Part shown: piece after piece, positions 9,160 to 20,160 of the stretch | How positions within the stretch are numbered: the first letter of the stretch is position 1 | Layout: every line of letters starts with the position of its first letter | From: Paracoccus methylarcula | GTDB lineage: Bacteria; Pseudomonadota; Alphaproteobacteria; Rhodobacterales; Rhodobacteraceae | Direction: 5' to 3' | Assembly: GCF_003007735.2 (NCBI RefSeq) | Contig: NZ_PXNQ02000008.1 | Coordinates: forward strand, 1-64,000 | Length of the DNA: 64,000 nucleotides | Made by a program: the position numbers and the translations under genes | Notes under the pieces: generated by a model | What the model was told of the DNA's origin: nothing | The model's input: the letters and a program-made list of their open reading frames with translations, nothing else | Database searches by the model: none

Positions 9160-9464
9160 TGGCTGCCAAGCTGAAAAAGGGCGACAAGGTCGTCGTGCTG
9201 GCCGGCAAGGACAAGGGCAAGCAGGGCGAGATCACCGCGGTGATGCCCAAGGACAACAAGGCCATCGTTGACGGCGTGAACATCGCGATCCGTCACCAGC
9301 GCCAGACCCAGGCAAGCCAGGGCGGCCGCGTGCCGAAGGCGATGCCGATCGACCTGTCGAACCTGGCTCTGATGGACAAGAACGGCAAAGCGACCCGCGT
9401 CGGCTTCCGCGAGGAAGACGGCAAGAAGGTCCGTTTCGCCAAGACCACGGGAGACGTGATCTGA
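9159..9464 (+). CDS. rplX: 50S ribosomal protein L24
   Basis: 101 residues, start [20 protein letters not shown], the KOW motif typical of L24, an early assembly initiator for the 50S subunit. Ends FAKTTGDVI. Overlaps both neighbours by one base, indicating coupled translation of rplN, rplX and rplE. Confidence 0.97.
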   Translation: MAAKLKKGDKVVVLAGKDKGKQGEITAVMPKDNKAIVDGVNIAIRHQRQTQASQGGRVPKAMPIDLSNLALMDKNGKATRVGFREEDGKKVRFAKTTGDVI

Positions 9465-10024
9465 TGCTGGACGCTTCGAAATACACGCCGCGCCTCAAGG
9501 CGCTGTTCCGCGAGACGATCAAGCCCGCGCTCAAGGAAGAGTTCGCCTACAAGAACGACATGCAGATCCCGCGCCTGGACAAGATCGTCCTGAACATGGG
9601 CATCGGCGAGGCCGTCAAGGACACCAAGAAGGTGAAGCAGGGCGCCGAGGAACTGTCGCTGATCGCCGGTCAGAAGGCCGTGATCACCAAGGCGAAGAAC
9701 TCGATCGCCGGCTTCCGTGTCCGCGAGGAGATGCCCCTGGGGGCCAAGGTGACGCTGCGCGGCGACCGGATGTATGAATTCCTCGACCGCCTGATCAATA
9801 TCGCGCTGCCCCGCGTCCGCGACTTCCGCGGCGTCAAGGGCACTGCTTTCGACGGCTACGGCAACTATGCCATGGGCCTGAAAGAGCACATCGTGTTCCC
9901 GGAAATCAACTTCGACAAGGTCGACGAAGTTCTGGGGATGGACATCATCATCTGCACCACCGCGAAGACCGACGCGGAAGCGAAGTCGCTGTTGAAGCAT
10001 TTCAACATGCCGTTCAGCAGCTGA
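9464..10024 (+). CDS. rplE: 50S ribosomal protein L5
   Basis: 186 residues, family length, with the L5 signature [17 protein letters not shown] and the [18 protein letters not shown] segment. L5 binds 5S rRNA with L18 and L25 and touches P-site tRNA. Ends [11 protein letters not shown]. rpsN follows after 19 bases containing GGAGGG. Confidence 0.97.
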   Translation: MLDASKYTPRLKALFRETIKPALKEEFAYKNDMQIPRLDKIVLNMGIGEAVKDTKKVKQGAEELSLIAGQKAVITKAKNSIAGFRVREEMPLGAKVTLRGDRMYEFLDRLINIALPRVRDFRGVKGTAFDGYGNYAMGLKEHIVFPEINFDKVDEVLGMDIIICTTAKTDAEAKSLLKHFNMPFSS

Positions 10025-10043
10025 ATCGCGGAGGGAAGAAGAT

Positions 10044-10349
10044 ATGGCAAAGAAGTCGATGGTAGAGCGCGAAAAGAAGCGCGCGAAACTGGTTCAGAAA
10101 TACGCCGCCAAGCGCGCCGAACTGAACGAGATCATCAAGGATCAGTCCCGCCCGATGGAAGAGCGGTTCAAGGCCACGCTGAAGCTGGCCGAACTGCCGC
10201 GGAATTCCTCGGCTACGCGTCTGCACAACCGCTGCCAGCTCAGCGGCCGTCCGCACGCGTATTACCGCAAACTGAAACTGTCGCGGATCGCGCTGCGCGA
10301 GCTTGGCTCGAACGGCTATATCCCCGGCATGGTCAAATCCAGCTGGTAA
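10044..10349 (+). CDS. rpsN: 30S ribosomal protein S14 (zinc-independent type)
   Basis: 101 residues, [17 protein letters not shown], with the C-terminal motif [20 protein letters not shown]. Only one cysteine is present, so this is the long form without the CxxC zinc site, as usual for alphaproteobacteria. It lies in the head of the 30S subunit near S3 and S10. Confidence 0.97.
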   Translation: MAKKSMVEREKKRAKLVQKYAAKRAELNEIIKDQSRPMEERFKATLKLAELPRNSSATRLHNRCQLSGRPHAYYRKLKLSRIALRELGSNGYIPGMVKSSW

Positions 10350-10359
10350 GGGGGCAGAT

Positions 10360-10758
10360 ATGTCGATGAACGATCCTCTCGGCGATATGCTGACCCGCAT
10401 CCGCAATGCGCAGATGCGCGGCAAATCGACCGTGCGCACCCCGTCCTCCAAGCTGCGCGCTTGGGTTCTGGACGTGCTGAAAGCAGAAGGTTACATCCGC
10501 GGCTACGAGGAAGTGACCACCGATGCCGGCCATACGGAGCTGGAAATCGGCCTGAAATATTTCGACGGCACCCCGGTCATCCGGGAATTGTCGCGCGTAT
10601 CGAAGCCGGGCCGCCGCGTTTATGCCGGTGCCCGGGAGATCCCGCAGGTCCGCCAGGGCCTCGGCGTTTCGATCGTGTCGACCCCGAAGGGCGTCATGTC
10701 TGATGCAGCGGCTCGCAACGCCAATGTCGGCGGCGAAGTCCTCTGCACGGTATTCTAA
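10360..10758 (+). CDS. rpsH: 30S ribosomal protein S8
   Basis: 132 residues from the ATG at 10360 ([20 protein letters not shown]) preceded by AAGGGGG; an earlier in-frame ATG lies inside rpsN. The S8 signature [20 protein letters not shown] closes the protein. S8 binds helix 21 of 16S rRNA and in E. coli represses the spc operon autogenously. Confidence 0.97.
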   Translation: MSMNDPLGDMLTRIRNAQMRGKSTVRTPSSKLRAWVLDVLKAEGYIRGYEEVTTDAGHTELEIGLKYFDGTPVIRELSRVSKPGRRVYAGAREIPQVRQGLGVSIVSTPKGVMSDAAARNANVGGEVLCTVF

Positions 10759-10770
10759 GGAGGGCAGCAG

Positions 10771-11303
10771 ATGTCTCGGATTGGTAAGAAGCCGGTCGAA
10801 CTGCCCAAGGGCGTGACGGCCGAGATCAAGGGCCAGACGATCGAGGTGAAGGGGCCCAAGGGCACCCGCAGCTTCACGGCGAATGACGATGTCGACCTGG
10901 CGCTGGAAGACGGCTCTGTTTCGGTCAAGCCTCGCGGCCTGTCCAAGCGGGCCCGCCAGCAATGGGGCATGACCCGCACCATGGTGGCGAACCTGGCGCA
11001 GGGCGTGTCGGAAGGCTTCAGGAAAGAGCTGGAAATCCAGGGCGTGGGTTACCGCGCGCAGATGCAGGGCAAGACCCTGAAACTGTCCCTGGGCTACAGC
11101 CACGAGGTGAATTTCGAACGCCCGAGGGCGTGACGATCACCGCCCCGAAGCAGACCGAAGTGGTTGTCGAAGGGATTGACCAGCAGCTGGTCGGCCAGGT
11201 TGCGGCGAATATCCGCGAGTGGCGTGCACCCGAGCCCTACAAGGGCAAGGGTATCCGCTACAAGGGCGAGTATATCCTCCGCAAGGAAGGCAAGAAGAAG
11301 TAA
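10771..11303 (+). CDS. rplF: 50S ribosomal protein L6, frame broken by one missing base
   Basis: Frame 1 runs [16 protein letters not shown] to SHEVNFE (10771 to about 11118). The matching C-terminal half, [19 protein letters not shown] to the [19 protein letters not shown] end, lies in another frame up to 11303. Adding one A at about 11118 (GAA-CG read as GAA-ACG) restores a 177-residue L6 of normal length. L6 supports the sarcin-ricin region and is near-essential, so a sequencing or assembly deletion is the likely cause. Without correction a 120-residue product would end at 11133. rplR follows after 12 bases. Confidence 0.9.
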
Positions 11304-11315
11304 GGGGCGCGAGAA

Positions 11316-11675
11316 ATGGCACTGAAAAAGCAAAAGCTGTTCCAGAAGCGCCGCTTGCGCGTAAGGAACAAATTGCGGGCGATGTCGAATGGCCGCCCGC
11401 GGATGTCGGTTCACCGTTCGTCCAAGAACATCTCGGTTCAGGTCATCGACGACCTGAATGGCGTGACCCTGGCCTCGGCCAGCACGCTGGAGAAGGATCT
11501 GGGCGTCGTGGGCAAGAACAATGTCGAGGCTGCCGCCAAGATCGGTGCGGCGATTGCCGAACGTGCGAAGAAGGCCGGGGTGGAAGACGTCGTCTTCGAC
11601 CGTGGCGGCTTCCTGTTCCACGGTAAAGTCAAGGCCCTGGCCGACGCTGCCCGCGAAGGCGGGTTGAAGTTCTGA
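11316..11675 (+). CDS. rplR: 50S ribosomal protein L18
   Basis: 119 residues, [20 protein letters not shown], with [16 protein letters not shown] and the closing [20 protein letters not shown] of L18. It delivers 5S rRNA to the large subunit together with L5. A 121-base gap with small inverted repeats (GGTGGCGGCTGCGCCACC near 11685) separates it from rpsE. Confidence 0.97.
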   Translation: MALKKQKLFQKRRLRVRNKLRAMSNGRPRMSVHRSSKNISVQVIDDLNGVTLASASTLEKDLGVVGKNNVEAAAKIGAAIAERAKKAGVEDVVFDRGGFLFHGKVKALADAAREGGLKF

Positions 11676-11796
11676 TCCCTGCGGGTGGCGGCTGCGCCAC
11701 CCCGATGATCCGGGAGCAAGGGGCCAACTGGCCGAAAGGCTCACCTGGATTGACGATAACGGCGCAATTTTGCGCCAGCTTGATAAGGAAAGCCGT

Positions 11797-12375
11797 ATGG
11801 CAGAACGTGAAAATCGTCGGGGCCGCCGCGAAGACCGCGACGAAACCCCGGAATTCGCCGATCGTCTCGTGGCGATCAACCGCGTGTCGAAAACCGTCAA
11901 GGGGGGCAAGCGCTTCGGCTTTGCCGCTCTGGTGGTGGTCGGCGACCAGCGGGGCCGTGTCGGCTTCGGCAAGGGCAAGGCCAAGGAAGTCCCCGAGGCG
12001 ATCCGCAAGGCAACTGAGCAGGCCAAGCGCGGCCTGATCCGCGTGCCGCTGCGCGAAGGCCGCACCTTGCACCACGACATCGAGGGCCGTCATGGCGCCG
12101 GCAAGGTCGTGATGCGGACGGCCGTTCCCGGTACCGGGATCATCGCCGGTGGTCCGATGCGCGCCGTGTTCGAGATGCTGGGCGTGCAGGACGTCGTGGC
12201 CAAGTCACTGGGGTCGCAAAACCCCTATAACATGATCCGCGCCACGCTGGACGGGCTGAAGAACAACAACAGCCCCCGTTCGGTCGCGCAGCGCCGTGGC
12301 AAGAAGGTGGCGGATATCCTGCCTTCGAACGACAAGCCGGCCGAGGCACCCGCCGAAGCTTCGGCTGAAGCGTAA
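11797..12375 (+). CDS. rpsE: 30S ribosomal protein S5
   Basis: 192 residues from ATG 11797 ([20 protein letters not shown]) preceded by AAGGAAAG; an earlier in-frame ATG at 11770 has no ribosome site. Contains the S5 dsRNA-binding motif [20 protein letters not shown] (with IN for VN) and [14 protein letters not shown]5 helps set decoding accuracy. The C-terminal [11 protein letters not shown] tail is a short extension. Confidence 0.96.
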   Translation: MAERENRRGRREDRDETPEFADRLVAINRVSKTVKGGKRFGFAALVVVGDQRGRVGFGKGKAKEVPEAIRKATEQAKRGLIRVPLREGRTLHHDIEGRHGAGKVVMRTAVPGTGIIAGGPMRAVFEMLGVQDVVAKSLGSQNPYNMIRATLDGLKNNNSPRSVAQRRGKKVADILPSNDKPAEAPAEASAEA

Positions 12376-12387
12376 GGAGGCAAGGAC

Positions 12388-12582
12388 ATGGCCAAGAAGA
12401 AAACCATCGTCGTCAAGCAGATCGGTTCGCCGATCCGCCGCCCGGCCAGCCAGCGCGCGACGCTGAAAGGCCTGGGCCTGAACAAGATGCACCGCACCCG
12501 CGAGCTGGAGGATACTCCGGCGGTTCGCGGCATGGTCGCCAAGATCCCGCATCTCGCGGTGATCGTGGAAGAGCGCGGCTGA
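12388..12582 (+). CDS. rpmD: 50S ribosomal protein L30
   Basis: 64 residues, [19 protein letters not shown], with the L30 pattern [26 protein letters not shown] precedes the start. In the canonical spc operon rplO follows immediately; here a terminator and two unrelated genes (12715-13784) intervene. Confidence 0.96.
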   Translation: MAKKKTIVVKQIGSPIRRPASQRATLKGLGLNKMHRTRELEDTPAVRGMVAKIPHLAVIVEERG

Positions 12583-12608
12583 TCATCCTGATCGGTTGAC
12601 AGAAAAGC

Positions 12609-12638
12609 GGCGCCCCGGATTCCGGGGCGCCTTTTCGT
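12609..12638 (+). terminator. intrinsic terminator after rpmD
   Basis: Stem GGCGCCCCGG / CCGGGGCGCC (12609-12618 with 12622-12631), three-base loop, then TTTTCGTTTTT. A strong rho-independent terminator in the middle of the spc operon. Confidence 0.8.
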
Positions 12639-12714
12639 TTTTGCGCAGGCAACGGGAACGCGCTATCGTCCCGATTTTTACCACCCGATTTTCAGGCGAT
12701 GCCGGAGGTCACAT

Positions 12715-13131
12715 ATGCCGGAAGACAAGATATCCGCTGCCCGGCGCGATTTCAGCAAGGGCATGGCGAACTCCGCGACGGACGGGCTCGCCCCGCTTTT
12801 CGGCGCGGGTGGGATCGCGGCCGATATCATGCCGTTCAACGAGATCGACCTGCATAACTGGCTCCATGCGAAAGTCGCCATTGCGGATCATGCCCGGCAC
12901 CGGGCCCGCTGGTTCGGCGGGCGTTGGTACAACTGCATGATCAGCGAGGACCCGGACAGGATTTCCGTCTCGGGGGCAAGGCTGCGCCAGTTGCTCGCAC
13001 TTCTGGAACAGGAGCCGCCCGCGCAGGTTGCATCAAGAAGTTATTATCCGCTTCGGATCGAACATGCGCGCAAATGCCTTGCCGTTCTGCGCGACAGGTT
13101 GCAGAGAACTGGCCCCAAGGGGCAGGCATAA
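12715..13131 (+). CDS. hypothetical protein inserted in the spc operon
   Basis: 138 residues, start MPEDKISAARRDFSKGMANS with GGAGG seven bases before the ATG. No family recognised. It is mixed alpha/loop by eye, rich in Arg and His (HNWLHAKVAIADHARHRARW), with no signal peptide or membrane segment. It ends 20 bases before the sulfotransferase-like gene and probably forms a two-gene unit with it. Codon use looks like the neighbours. Clear ribosome site and uninterrupted frame support a real gene. Confidence 0.6.
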   Translation: MPEDKISAARRDFSKGMANSATDGLAPLFGAGGIAADIMPFNEIDLHNWLHAKVAIADHARHRARWFGGRWYNCMISEDPDRISVSGARLRQLLALLEQEPPAQVASRSYYPLRIEHARKCLAVLRDRLQRTGPKGQA

Positions 13132-13151
13132 CGGCATTCAGGAGGCTTCCA

Positions 13152-13784
13152 TTGCTGGTCGGTATCGGACATCCCCGCTGCGGAACGGGTTTCACGGCGG
13201 CATTGCTGCGCTCGGGCGGGGTGCAGGTCGAGCATGAGAAGATCGGCAAGGAAGGGATCGTGTCCTGGATGGCCCTGTCGGGGCGGGAGAGCGTTCCCTG
13301 GGGCCATGCCATCGGCCCGCTCACCGAGGAGTTCAGGCTGTTCTGCGTTGCGCGGTCCCCGCTTGCGGCGATTGGCTCGATCCTGCCCGAGAACAACAAC
13401 CGCCGCTCGATCGGCTGGCGCGCCATGGTCATCTGGGAAAAGCTCGGCATCGACATCTTCAGCCGTTCCGAAGTGCCGCAGACCGGTCTTGGTCTCGCTT
13501 TTGCCAGCTATGCCTACTGGTATCGGATGGCGCTGGACTTGCGTCCCGGGATCATCTTCCGCGTGGACCGGCAAGAGGATGACGCTGGCCTCGCCGCCTT
13601 CGTCGGCCAGCCGCTGCAGCGCGGCTCGGGGATCGAGACGAACTCGCGCCCGCATATCCGCCGGGATGACTGGCGCATCGAAGAGCTGTCGGATTTCCCC
13701 CGGCCCTTGCTCTATACGGCGATCGATGTCGCCGATGCCCTGGGATACCCGGAAGACGCAGGGGTCATTTCGGCCCGGATGTGA
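13152..13784 (+). CDS. sulfotransferase-like P-loop protein
   Basis: 210 residues from a TTG start with AGGAGG seven bases upstream. The N-terminal [20 protein letters not shown] resembles the PAPS-binding P-loop of sulfotransferases (hxxxxPRSGTT-type), and [12 protein letters not shown] sits where the 3'-phosphate-binding R/S motif would be. Members transfer sulfate from PAPS to hydroxyl or amino groups of glycans or small molecules; the substrate here cannot be told. Cytoplasmic, no membrane segment. Paired with the hypothetical gene at 12715-13131 and placed between rpmD and rplO. Confidence 0.6.
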   Translation: MLVGIGHPRCGTGFTAALLRSGGVQVEHEKIGKEGIVSWMALSGRESVPWGHAIGPLTEEFRLFCVARSPLAAIGSILPENNNRRSIGWRAMVIWEKLGIDIFSRSEVPQTGLGLAFASYAYWYRMALDLRPGIIFRVDRQEDDAGLAAFVGQPLQRGSGIETNSRPHIRRDDWRIEELSDFPRPLLYTAIDVADALGYPEDAGVISARM

Positions 13785-13933
13785 GCCGGGTCAGGAGATG
13801 TTGCGGCCTTGACCCGCGCCGCACCATCCGCTACGCACCCGCGGTGCCCATCTCATGGGCCGACTCGATAACCAAGAAATGCCGTGTCCGTCCTGTATCG
13901 CTTCGGGGATGTGTCCGGCTTAGGAGAAGCGAC

Positions 13934-14401
13934 ATGAAACTGCATGAAATCCGCGATAACGAAGGCGCGAACCCGACCAAGAAGCGCGTGGCGCGTGGTC
14001 CCGGTTCGGGCAAGGGCAAGACCGCTGGCCGTGGTATCAAGGGCCAGAAATCGCGTTCGGGCGTGGCCCTGAACGGTTACGAAGGCGGCCAGATGCCGCT
14101 TTATCGCCGCCTGCCCAAGCGCGGCTTCACCAAGCCCAACGCGCTGAAATTCGCCGTCATCAACCTTGGCCAGCTGCAAAGCTTCGTCGATGCGGGCAAG
14201 CTGGACGCCAAGGCCGATGTGACCGAGGATGCGCTGGTTGCCGCTGGCGTCGTGCGCCGCAAGCTGGACGGTGTCCGGCTGCTGGGCAAGGGCGAGCTGA
14301 AGGCCAAGCTGAACATCACCGTTACCGGCGCGTCGAAATCGGCGGTCGAGGCGGTCGAAAAGGCGGGCGGCAAGGTGACGCTGCCGGCAGCGGCGGAATA
14401 A
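13934..14401 (+). CDS. rplO: 50S ribosomal protein L15
   Basis: 155 residues from ATG 13934 ([20 protein letters not shown]) after TAGGAGAAG; longer in-frame sequence to 13781 is not L15. Shows the glycine-rich [24 protein letters not shown] segment ([20 protein letters not shown]) and [16 protein letters not shown]15 is a late 50S assembly protein. secY follows after 107 bases with an inverted repeat (GCGCCGCCG / CGGCGGCGC). Confidence 0.97.
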   Translation: MKLHEIRDNEGANPTKKRVARGPGSGKGKTAGRGIKGQKSRSGVALNGYEGGQMPLYRRLPKRGFTKPNALKFAVINLGQLQSFVDAGKLDAKADVTEDALVAAGVVRRKLDGVRLLGKGELKAKLNITVTGASKSAVEAVEKAGGKVTLPAAAE

Positions 14402-14508
14402 GCTGTTGAACGGGGCGCCCGCGCCTCATAGATAGCAAACAGGTTTTCCAGGCGCCGCCGGACCCCGGAAACGGATCGGCGGCGCTGTCATGACACGGGA
14501 CGGAAAAT

Positions 14509-15879
<1,371 letters not shown>

Positions 15880-15923
15880 GCTGACCAACAAGCCGGAACG
15901 GCCAGCCGAGGGGGACAGGCTAC

Positions 15924-16574
15924 ATGACGATCAATATCATTCTTCTGGGGCCTCCGGGTGCCGGCAAGGGAACGCAGGCCCGCAAGCTGGTCGAAGAGCG
16001 GGGCATGGTCCAGCTTTCCACCGGCGACATGCTGCGCGCCGCCCGGACCTCGGGGACCGAGATGGGCCGCAAAGTGGCCGAGGTCATGGATCGCGGGCAA
16101 CTGGTCACGGATGATATCGTCATCGGGCTGATCCGCGAGAAACTGGCCGAGGGCGGCAAGGGTTTCATCTTCGACGGTTTCCCGCGCACGCTGGCTCAGG
16201 CCGATGCGCTCGGGAAGCTGCTGGAAGAGACCGGTACGGCGCTGGATACCGTGATCGAGATGCAGGTCGATGACGAGGCGCTGGTGCGCCGGATCACCGG
16301 GCGCTTCACCTGCGGCAATTGCGGCGAGGTCTATCACGACGAGACCAAGCCGACCGCCAAGGAAGGCGTCTGCGATGTCTGCGGCTCGACCGATCTGCAG
16401 CGCCGCGCCGATGACAACGAAGACAGCCTGCGCACCCGCCTGCTGGAATATTACAAGAAGACCTCGCCTCTGATCGGCTACTACTATGCCAAGGGCAAGC
16501 TGACGCCGGTCAACGGTCTTGCCGAGATCGACATCGTGGCGTCGCAGATCGACACGGCGCTGGATGGAAACTAG
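15924..16574 (+). CDS. adk: adenylate kinase with a Cys4 metal-binding LID
   Basis: 216 residues. P-loop [10 protein letters not shown] at 9-18, [13 protein letters not shown] site, [11 protein letters not shown], and a long LID containing C130-x2-C133 and C150-x2-C153. Catalyses ATP + AMP = 2 ADP. The four-cysteine LID matches the metal-binding (zinc or iron) form known from Paracoccus denitrificans, which supports the taxonomic placement. Last gene of the spc section; a 205-base leader follows before rpsM. Confidence 0.97.
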   Translation: MTINIILLGPPGAGKGTQARKLVEERGMVQLSTGDMLRAARTSGTEMGRKVAEVMDRGQLVTDDIVIGLIREKLAEGGKGFIFDGFPRTLAQADALGKLLEETGTALDTVIEMQVDDEALVRRITGRFTCGNCGEVYHDETKPTAKEGVCDVCGSTDLQRRADDNEDSLRTRLLEYYKKTSPLIGYYYAKGKLTPVNGLAEIDIVASQIDTALDGN

Positions 16575-16621
16575 GGCGGCAATGAAATCCGGTTTTGTCA
16601 AGCCCTTGTTAAGCTATCCCC

Positions 16622-16650
16622 TTGACGCGGACGTGATCTCCGATTAGATC
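16622..16650 (+). promoter_or_regulatory. possible promoter of the alpha operon (rpsM)
   Basis: TTGACG at 16622-16627, 17-base spacer, TAGATC at 16645-16650. The spacer and -10 overlap an inverted repeat GTGATC / GATCAC. Lies between adk and rpsM where an independent alpha-operon promoter is plausible. Confidence 0.4.
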
Positions 16651-16698
16651 ACGGCTTCTCGCAAGAGAATCACCCGCTATACGGGTGGATCATAGAAT

Positions 16699-16723
16699 GG
16701 CCCGAAGGCACGGCTTTCGGGCC
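16699..16723 (+). promoter_or_regulatory. leader hairpin upstream of rpsM
   Basis: GGCCCGAA / TTCGGGCC stem (16699-16706 with 16716-16723) about 57 bases before the rpsM start, after a smaller hairpin CACCCGctataCGGGTG. There is no T-run, so it looks like a structured leader rather than a terminator; autogenous control is possible but unproven. Confidence 0.45.
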
Positions 16724-16779
16724 TTACGTTGTGAAAAAAGGTTCCGGCGCTACGGAACCGCAACCGAAAAGGATAACGC

Positions 16780-17148
16780 GTGGCTCGTATCGCTGGCGTC
16801 AATATTCCGACGGGGAAGCGTGTCCCCATCGCACTGACCTATATCCATGGCATCGGTCCTGCCAATGCCCAACAGATTTGCGAAGCGACCGGCATCGATG
16901 CCACTCGTCGCGTGAACGAACTCTCGGATGCCGAAGTTCTTCAGATTCGCGAATTTATCGACCAGAACCTGACCGTCGAAGGCGATCTGCGCCGTGAAGT
17001 GCAGATGAACGTCAAGCGCCTGATGGATATGGGGTCCTATCGCGGCCTGCGTCACCGCCGTGGTCTTCCGACCCGCGGCCAGCGCACCCATACCAATGCC
17101 CGCACCCGCAAGGGCCCGGCAAAGCCTATTGCCGGCAAGAAGAAATAA
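16780..17148 (+). CDS. rpsM: 30S ribosomal protein S13
   Basis: 122 residues from a GTG start (read [20 protein letters not shown]) after AAAAGGATAAC. Includes the HhH-like [20 protein letters not shown] region and the closing [21 protein letters not shown]13 contacts P-site tRNA and bridges the subunits. First gene of the alpha operon; rpsK follows after 12 bases. Confidence 0.97.
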   Translation: MARIAGVNIPTGKRVPIALTYIHGIGPANAQQICEATGIDATRRVNELSDAEVLQIREFIDQNLTVEGDLRREVQMNVKRLMDMGSYRGLRHRRGLPTRGQRTHTNARTRKGPAKPIAGKKK

Positions 17149-17160
17149 GGGGGAACGGAT

Positions 17161-17550
17161 ATGGCACGCGACAAGACCCGCATGAAGCGCAAAGAGCGCA
17201 AGAACATCGCCACCGGCGTGGCGCATGTGAATTCGAGCTTCAACAACACCAAGATCCTGATCTCGGATGTGCAGGGCAACGCCATCTCCTGGTCGTCGGC
17301 TGGCACGATGGGCTTCAAGGGTTCGCGCAAATCGACCCCTTACGCCGCCCAGATGGCTGCCGAGGACGCTGGCCGCAAGGCGCAGGAACATGGCGTGAGA
17401 ACGCTTGAAGTCGAAGTTCAGGGCCCCGGCTCGGGCCGTGAATCGGCGCTGCGTGCGCTGGCCGCGGTCGGCTTCAACATCACCGCCATCCGCGATGTGA
17501 CCCCGATCGCACATAACGGCTGCCGCCCGCCAAAGCGCCGCCGCGTCTGA
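17161..17550 (+). CDS. rpsK: 30S ribosomal protein S11
   Basis: 129 residues, [20 protein letters not shown], with [20 protein letters not shown] and the C-terminal [18 protein letters not shown]11 lies in the platform near the E site. GGGGGAACGG precedes the start. A 12-bp perfect hairpin follows, then rpoA. Confidence 0.97.
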   Translation: MARDKTRMKRKERKNIATGVAHVNSSFNNTKILISDVQGNAISWSSAGTMGFKGSRKSTPYAAQMAAEDAGRKAQEHGVRTLEVEVQGPGSGRESALRALAAVGFNITAIRDVTPIAHNGCRPPKRRRV

Positions 17551-17567
17551 TACTGGATCATCATTCA

Positions 17568-17596
17568 CCGAACCGCGTGTGATGCACGCGGTTCGG
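17568..17596 (+). promoter_or_regulatory. strong hairpin between rpsK and rpoA
   Basis: Perfect 12-bp stem CCGAACCGCGTG / CACGCGGTTCGG with a TGATG loop. Only ACATTT follows, so complete termination is unlikely; it could stabilise mRNA or act as a partial terminator. rpsD, often in this place in other phyla, is absent here as in alphaproteobacteria generally. Confidence 0.5.
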
Positions 17597-17667
17597 ACAT
17601 TTCGCATTCAACCTCGGGCGTTTCCGGCCTCGGTCATGGGCTCGGAAACAAGTATGGAGGCAAACCC

Positions 17668-18684
17668 ATGATCCACAAGAATTGGGCCGAACTGATCAAG
17701 CCGACGCAGCTTGCCGTCAAGCCGGGCGCCGACGCGACCCGGACGGCGACCCTCGTCGCAGAGCCGCTGGAGCGGGGCTTCGGCCTGACGCTCGGCAATG
17801 CGCTGCGCCGTGTGCTGCTGTCGTCGCTGCAAGGCGCTGCCATCACCTCGGTCCAGATCGACAACGTCCTGCATGAGTTCAGCAGCGTCGCCGGTGTCCG
17901 CGAGGATGTGACCGATATCGTGCTGAACCTCAAGGGCGTCACCCTGAAAATGGAAGTCGAGGGCCCCAAGCGCCTGTCGCTGACGGCCAAGGGTCCGGGC
18001 GAGGTGAAGGCCAGCGATATCCAGGAAACGGCCGGGATCACGGTGCTGAACCGCGATCACGTGATCTGCCACCTGGACGAGGGCGCCGATCTGAACCTGG
18101 AACTGACCGTGCAGACCGGCAAGGGCTATGTCGCTGCCGACAAGAACCGCCCCGAGGATGCACCCATCGGCCTGATCCCGATCGACGCGATCTTCTCGCC
18201 GGTCAAGCGTGTCAGCTATGAAGTCACCCCGACCCGCGAGGGCCAGGTGCTGGATTACGACAAGCTGACCATGAAGATCGAGACGGACGGTTCGCTGACC
18301 CCGGAAGACGCCGTGGCCTATGCCGCCCGCATCGTCCAGGACCAGCTTTCGGTCTTCGTCAATTTCGAGGAACCGGAATCGGCCAGCCGCCAGGACAGCG
18401 ACGACGGTCTGGAATTCGATCCGCGCCTGCTCAAGAAGGTGGACGAGCTGGAATTGTCGGTCCGTTCGGCCAACTGCCTGAAGAACGACAATATCGTCTA
18501 TATCGGCGACCTGATCCAGAAGACCGAGGCCGAGATGCTGCGGACCCCGAATTTCGGCCGCAAATCCCTGAACGAGATCAAGGAAGTGCTCTCGGGCATG
18601 GGCCTGCATCTGGGCATGGATGTCGTGGACTGGCCGCCGGAGAATATCGAGGACCTGGCCAAGCGCTTCGACGATCAGTTCTGA
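17668..18684 (+). CDS. rpoA: RNA polymerase alpha subunit
   Basis: 338 residues. N-terminal dimerisation and assembly domain ([20 protein letters not shown] is approximated by [20 protein letters not shown], about 34-53), a linker, and the C-terminal domain that binds UP elements and activators ([20 protein letters not shown]). Normal length. AAGTATGGAGG precedes the ATG. rplQ follows after 124 bases. Confidence 0.97.
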   Translation: MIHKNWAELIKPTQLAVKPGADATRTATLVAEPLERGFGLTLGNALRRVLLSSLQGAAITSVQIDNVLHEFSSVAGVREDVTDIVLNLKGVTLKMEVEGPKRLSLTAKGPGEVKASDIQETAGITVLNRDHVICHLDEGADLNLELTVQTGKGYVAADKNRPEDAPIGLIPIDAIFSPVKRVSYEVTPTREGQVLDYDKLTMKIETDGSLTPEDAVAYAARIVQDQLSVFVNFEEPESASRQDSDDGLEFDPRLLKKVDELELSVRSANCLKNDNIVYIGDLIQKTEAEMLRTPNFGRKSLNEIKEVLSGMGLHLGMDVVDWPPENIEDLAKRFDDQF

Positions 18685-18808
18685 AGCGGTAATTCTGATG
18701 GTGGCGGGTTGATCCCGCCCCGTCAAACCCCGGGCATTCCGCCCCAAGGAGAGTGGCCCGCACGCATGGGCCGCCGGACAAAGCAAAAGACGTCAATGGA
18801 GAAATGAA

Positions 18809-19233
18809 ATGCGTCACGCTCGCGGCTATCGCCGTCTCAACCGCACCCACGAACACCGCAAGGCGCTGTTCGCCAACATGGCTGGCTCGCTGATCGAGCA
18901 CGAGCAGATCAAGACGACCCTGCCCAAGGCCAAGGAACTGCGTCCCATCGTCGAGAAGCTGATCACGCTGGCCAAGCGCGGCGATCTGCATGCCCGCCGC
19001 CAGGCGCCTCGCAGCTCAAGCAGGACATCCATGTCGCCAAGCTGTTCGAAGTCCTGGGCGAGCGCTACAAGGAGCGCCAGGGCGGCTATGTCCGCGTGCT
19101 GAAGGCCGGTTTCCGCTATGGCGACATGGCGCCGATGGCGATCATCGAACTGGTCGACCGCGATCCGAGCGCCAAGGGCGCGGCCGACCTTGCGCGTGTC
19201 GAAGCCGAAACCACTGAGGGCGACGAAGGCTGA
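18809..19233 (+). CDS. rplQ: 50S ribosomal protein L17, frame broken by one missing base
   Basis: Starts [20 protein letters not shown] and follows L17 to GDLHARRQA (about 19006). The rest, [20 protein letters not shown] to [12 protein letters not shown], lies in another frame ending at 19233. Adding one G at about 19004-19007 (GCG-CCT read as GCG-GCC) restores a 141-residue L17. The uncorrected frame would stop at 19102 with an unrelated tail. L17 is essential, so this is most likely a sequence error. A terminator follows. Confidence 0.9.
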
Positions 19234-19260
19234 ACAGCGCCGGGCACGGCAACAAGAACG

Positions 19261-19296
19261 AAAAACCCCGTCGCTGAGAACAGCGGCGGGGTTTTT
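19261..19296 (+). terminator. intrinsic terminator ending the ribosomal super-operon
   Basis: 16-base stem AAAAACCCCGTCGCTG / CAGCGGCGGGGTTTTT with one G-T wobble and an AGAA loop, ending in a T-rich tail. The A-run and T-run on both sides make it usable from either direction. Confidence 0.85.
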
Positions 19297-19489
19297 GCTT
19301 TTGCAGCATGAAACGGGGAATCAGGCGGTTTTCCGGCCCGTGTCCGGGTGTGAAATGTTGTGATATGGATATTTTTTCATGTGATCGTTCCGGCGATGGA
19401 ACAATTCCGGTGTATTAACCATTTGGCAATACAAGATTGTTTCAACTGTCGTGATATTGTAGGTTTAACAAGGGACCGATTTAGAAAAC

Positions 19490-20101
19490 ATGACTGCACG
19501 CGCAGAAATCAGTGTTGCATTGAAAAAGTTGGGCGTGATCGCACCGGCGGGATATTTCGTGGCCTTGCATATCCGGCACGCTGCCCCGCTGATGCAATTC
19601 CAGACCTATCCAGAGGATTGGACGGAATTCTATTCCCGCAACGGCTTTGCCCTGCGCGATCCGGTCATGGCTTGGGGATTCTCGGCCACCGGGGCATGCA
19701 GATGGTCGGCGCTGCCCGTCCCGGACCCGTTCGGCATCATGCGGGCGGCTGCCGATCACGGCCTGACCCATGGCCTGACCGTCTCGCATGGCCCGATTGC
19801 CTCTCGCAGCATCGCGGGGCTGACCAATGGCGAACGCGAATTCAGCGACGGCGAAATCGACAGGGCTTCGGCCATCATCCGGCAGTTGCACGCGATAACC
19901 GAACCGCCTGCCGGGCTGACCAGGGCACAGAAGGACGCCCTGCGCCGTATCGCGGATGGCGACCGGCATGCAGAGGCGGCGGCAAAGCTCGGCATCACGG
20001 AAAGTGCCTTCAAGGCCCGGCTGATCTCGACCCGAAAGCGGCTGATGGCCCGCACCACCGCCGAGGCCCTGCAACGGGCCCAGGAATACCGTCTGCTGTA
20101 A
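19490..20101 (+). CDS. LuxR-family quorum-sensing type regulator (solo)
   Basis: 203 residues. The N-terminal domain keeps the five acyl-homoserine-lactone pocket residues at TraR spacing: W44, Y48, D57, P58 and W72. The C-terminal part (about 140-200) is a LuxR-type helix-turn-helix (TRAQKDALRRIADGDRHAEA, then AAKLGITESAFKARLISTRK). It should bind an acylated signal and act as a transcription factor. No luxI-type synthase is within the window, so it is either a solo receptor or uses a distant synthase. The 190-base AT-richer upstream region probably holds its promoter. Confidence 0.88.
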   Translation: MTARAEISVALKKLGVIAPAGYFVALHIRHAAPLMQFQTYPEDWTEFYSRNGFALRDPVMAWGFSATGACRWSALPVPDPFGIMRAAADHGLTHGLTVSHGPIASRSIAGLTNGEREFSDGEIDRASAIIRQLHAITEPPAGLTRAQKDALRRIADGDRHAEAAAKLGITESAFKARLISTRKRLMARTTAEALQRAQEYRLL

Positions 20102-20160
20102 TCCCGCCGGAAGGATCGGGGCTTTCGGTCCCCTTGCCCGCATCCTAGAATGCGCGTGAC

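Noticed and set aside
10771..11303. Programmed ribosomal frameshift in rplF
   Set aside because: No slippery heptamer or downstream pseudoknot is evident, and the same kind of loss recurs in unrelated genes, so sequence error is simpler.
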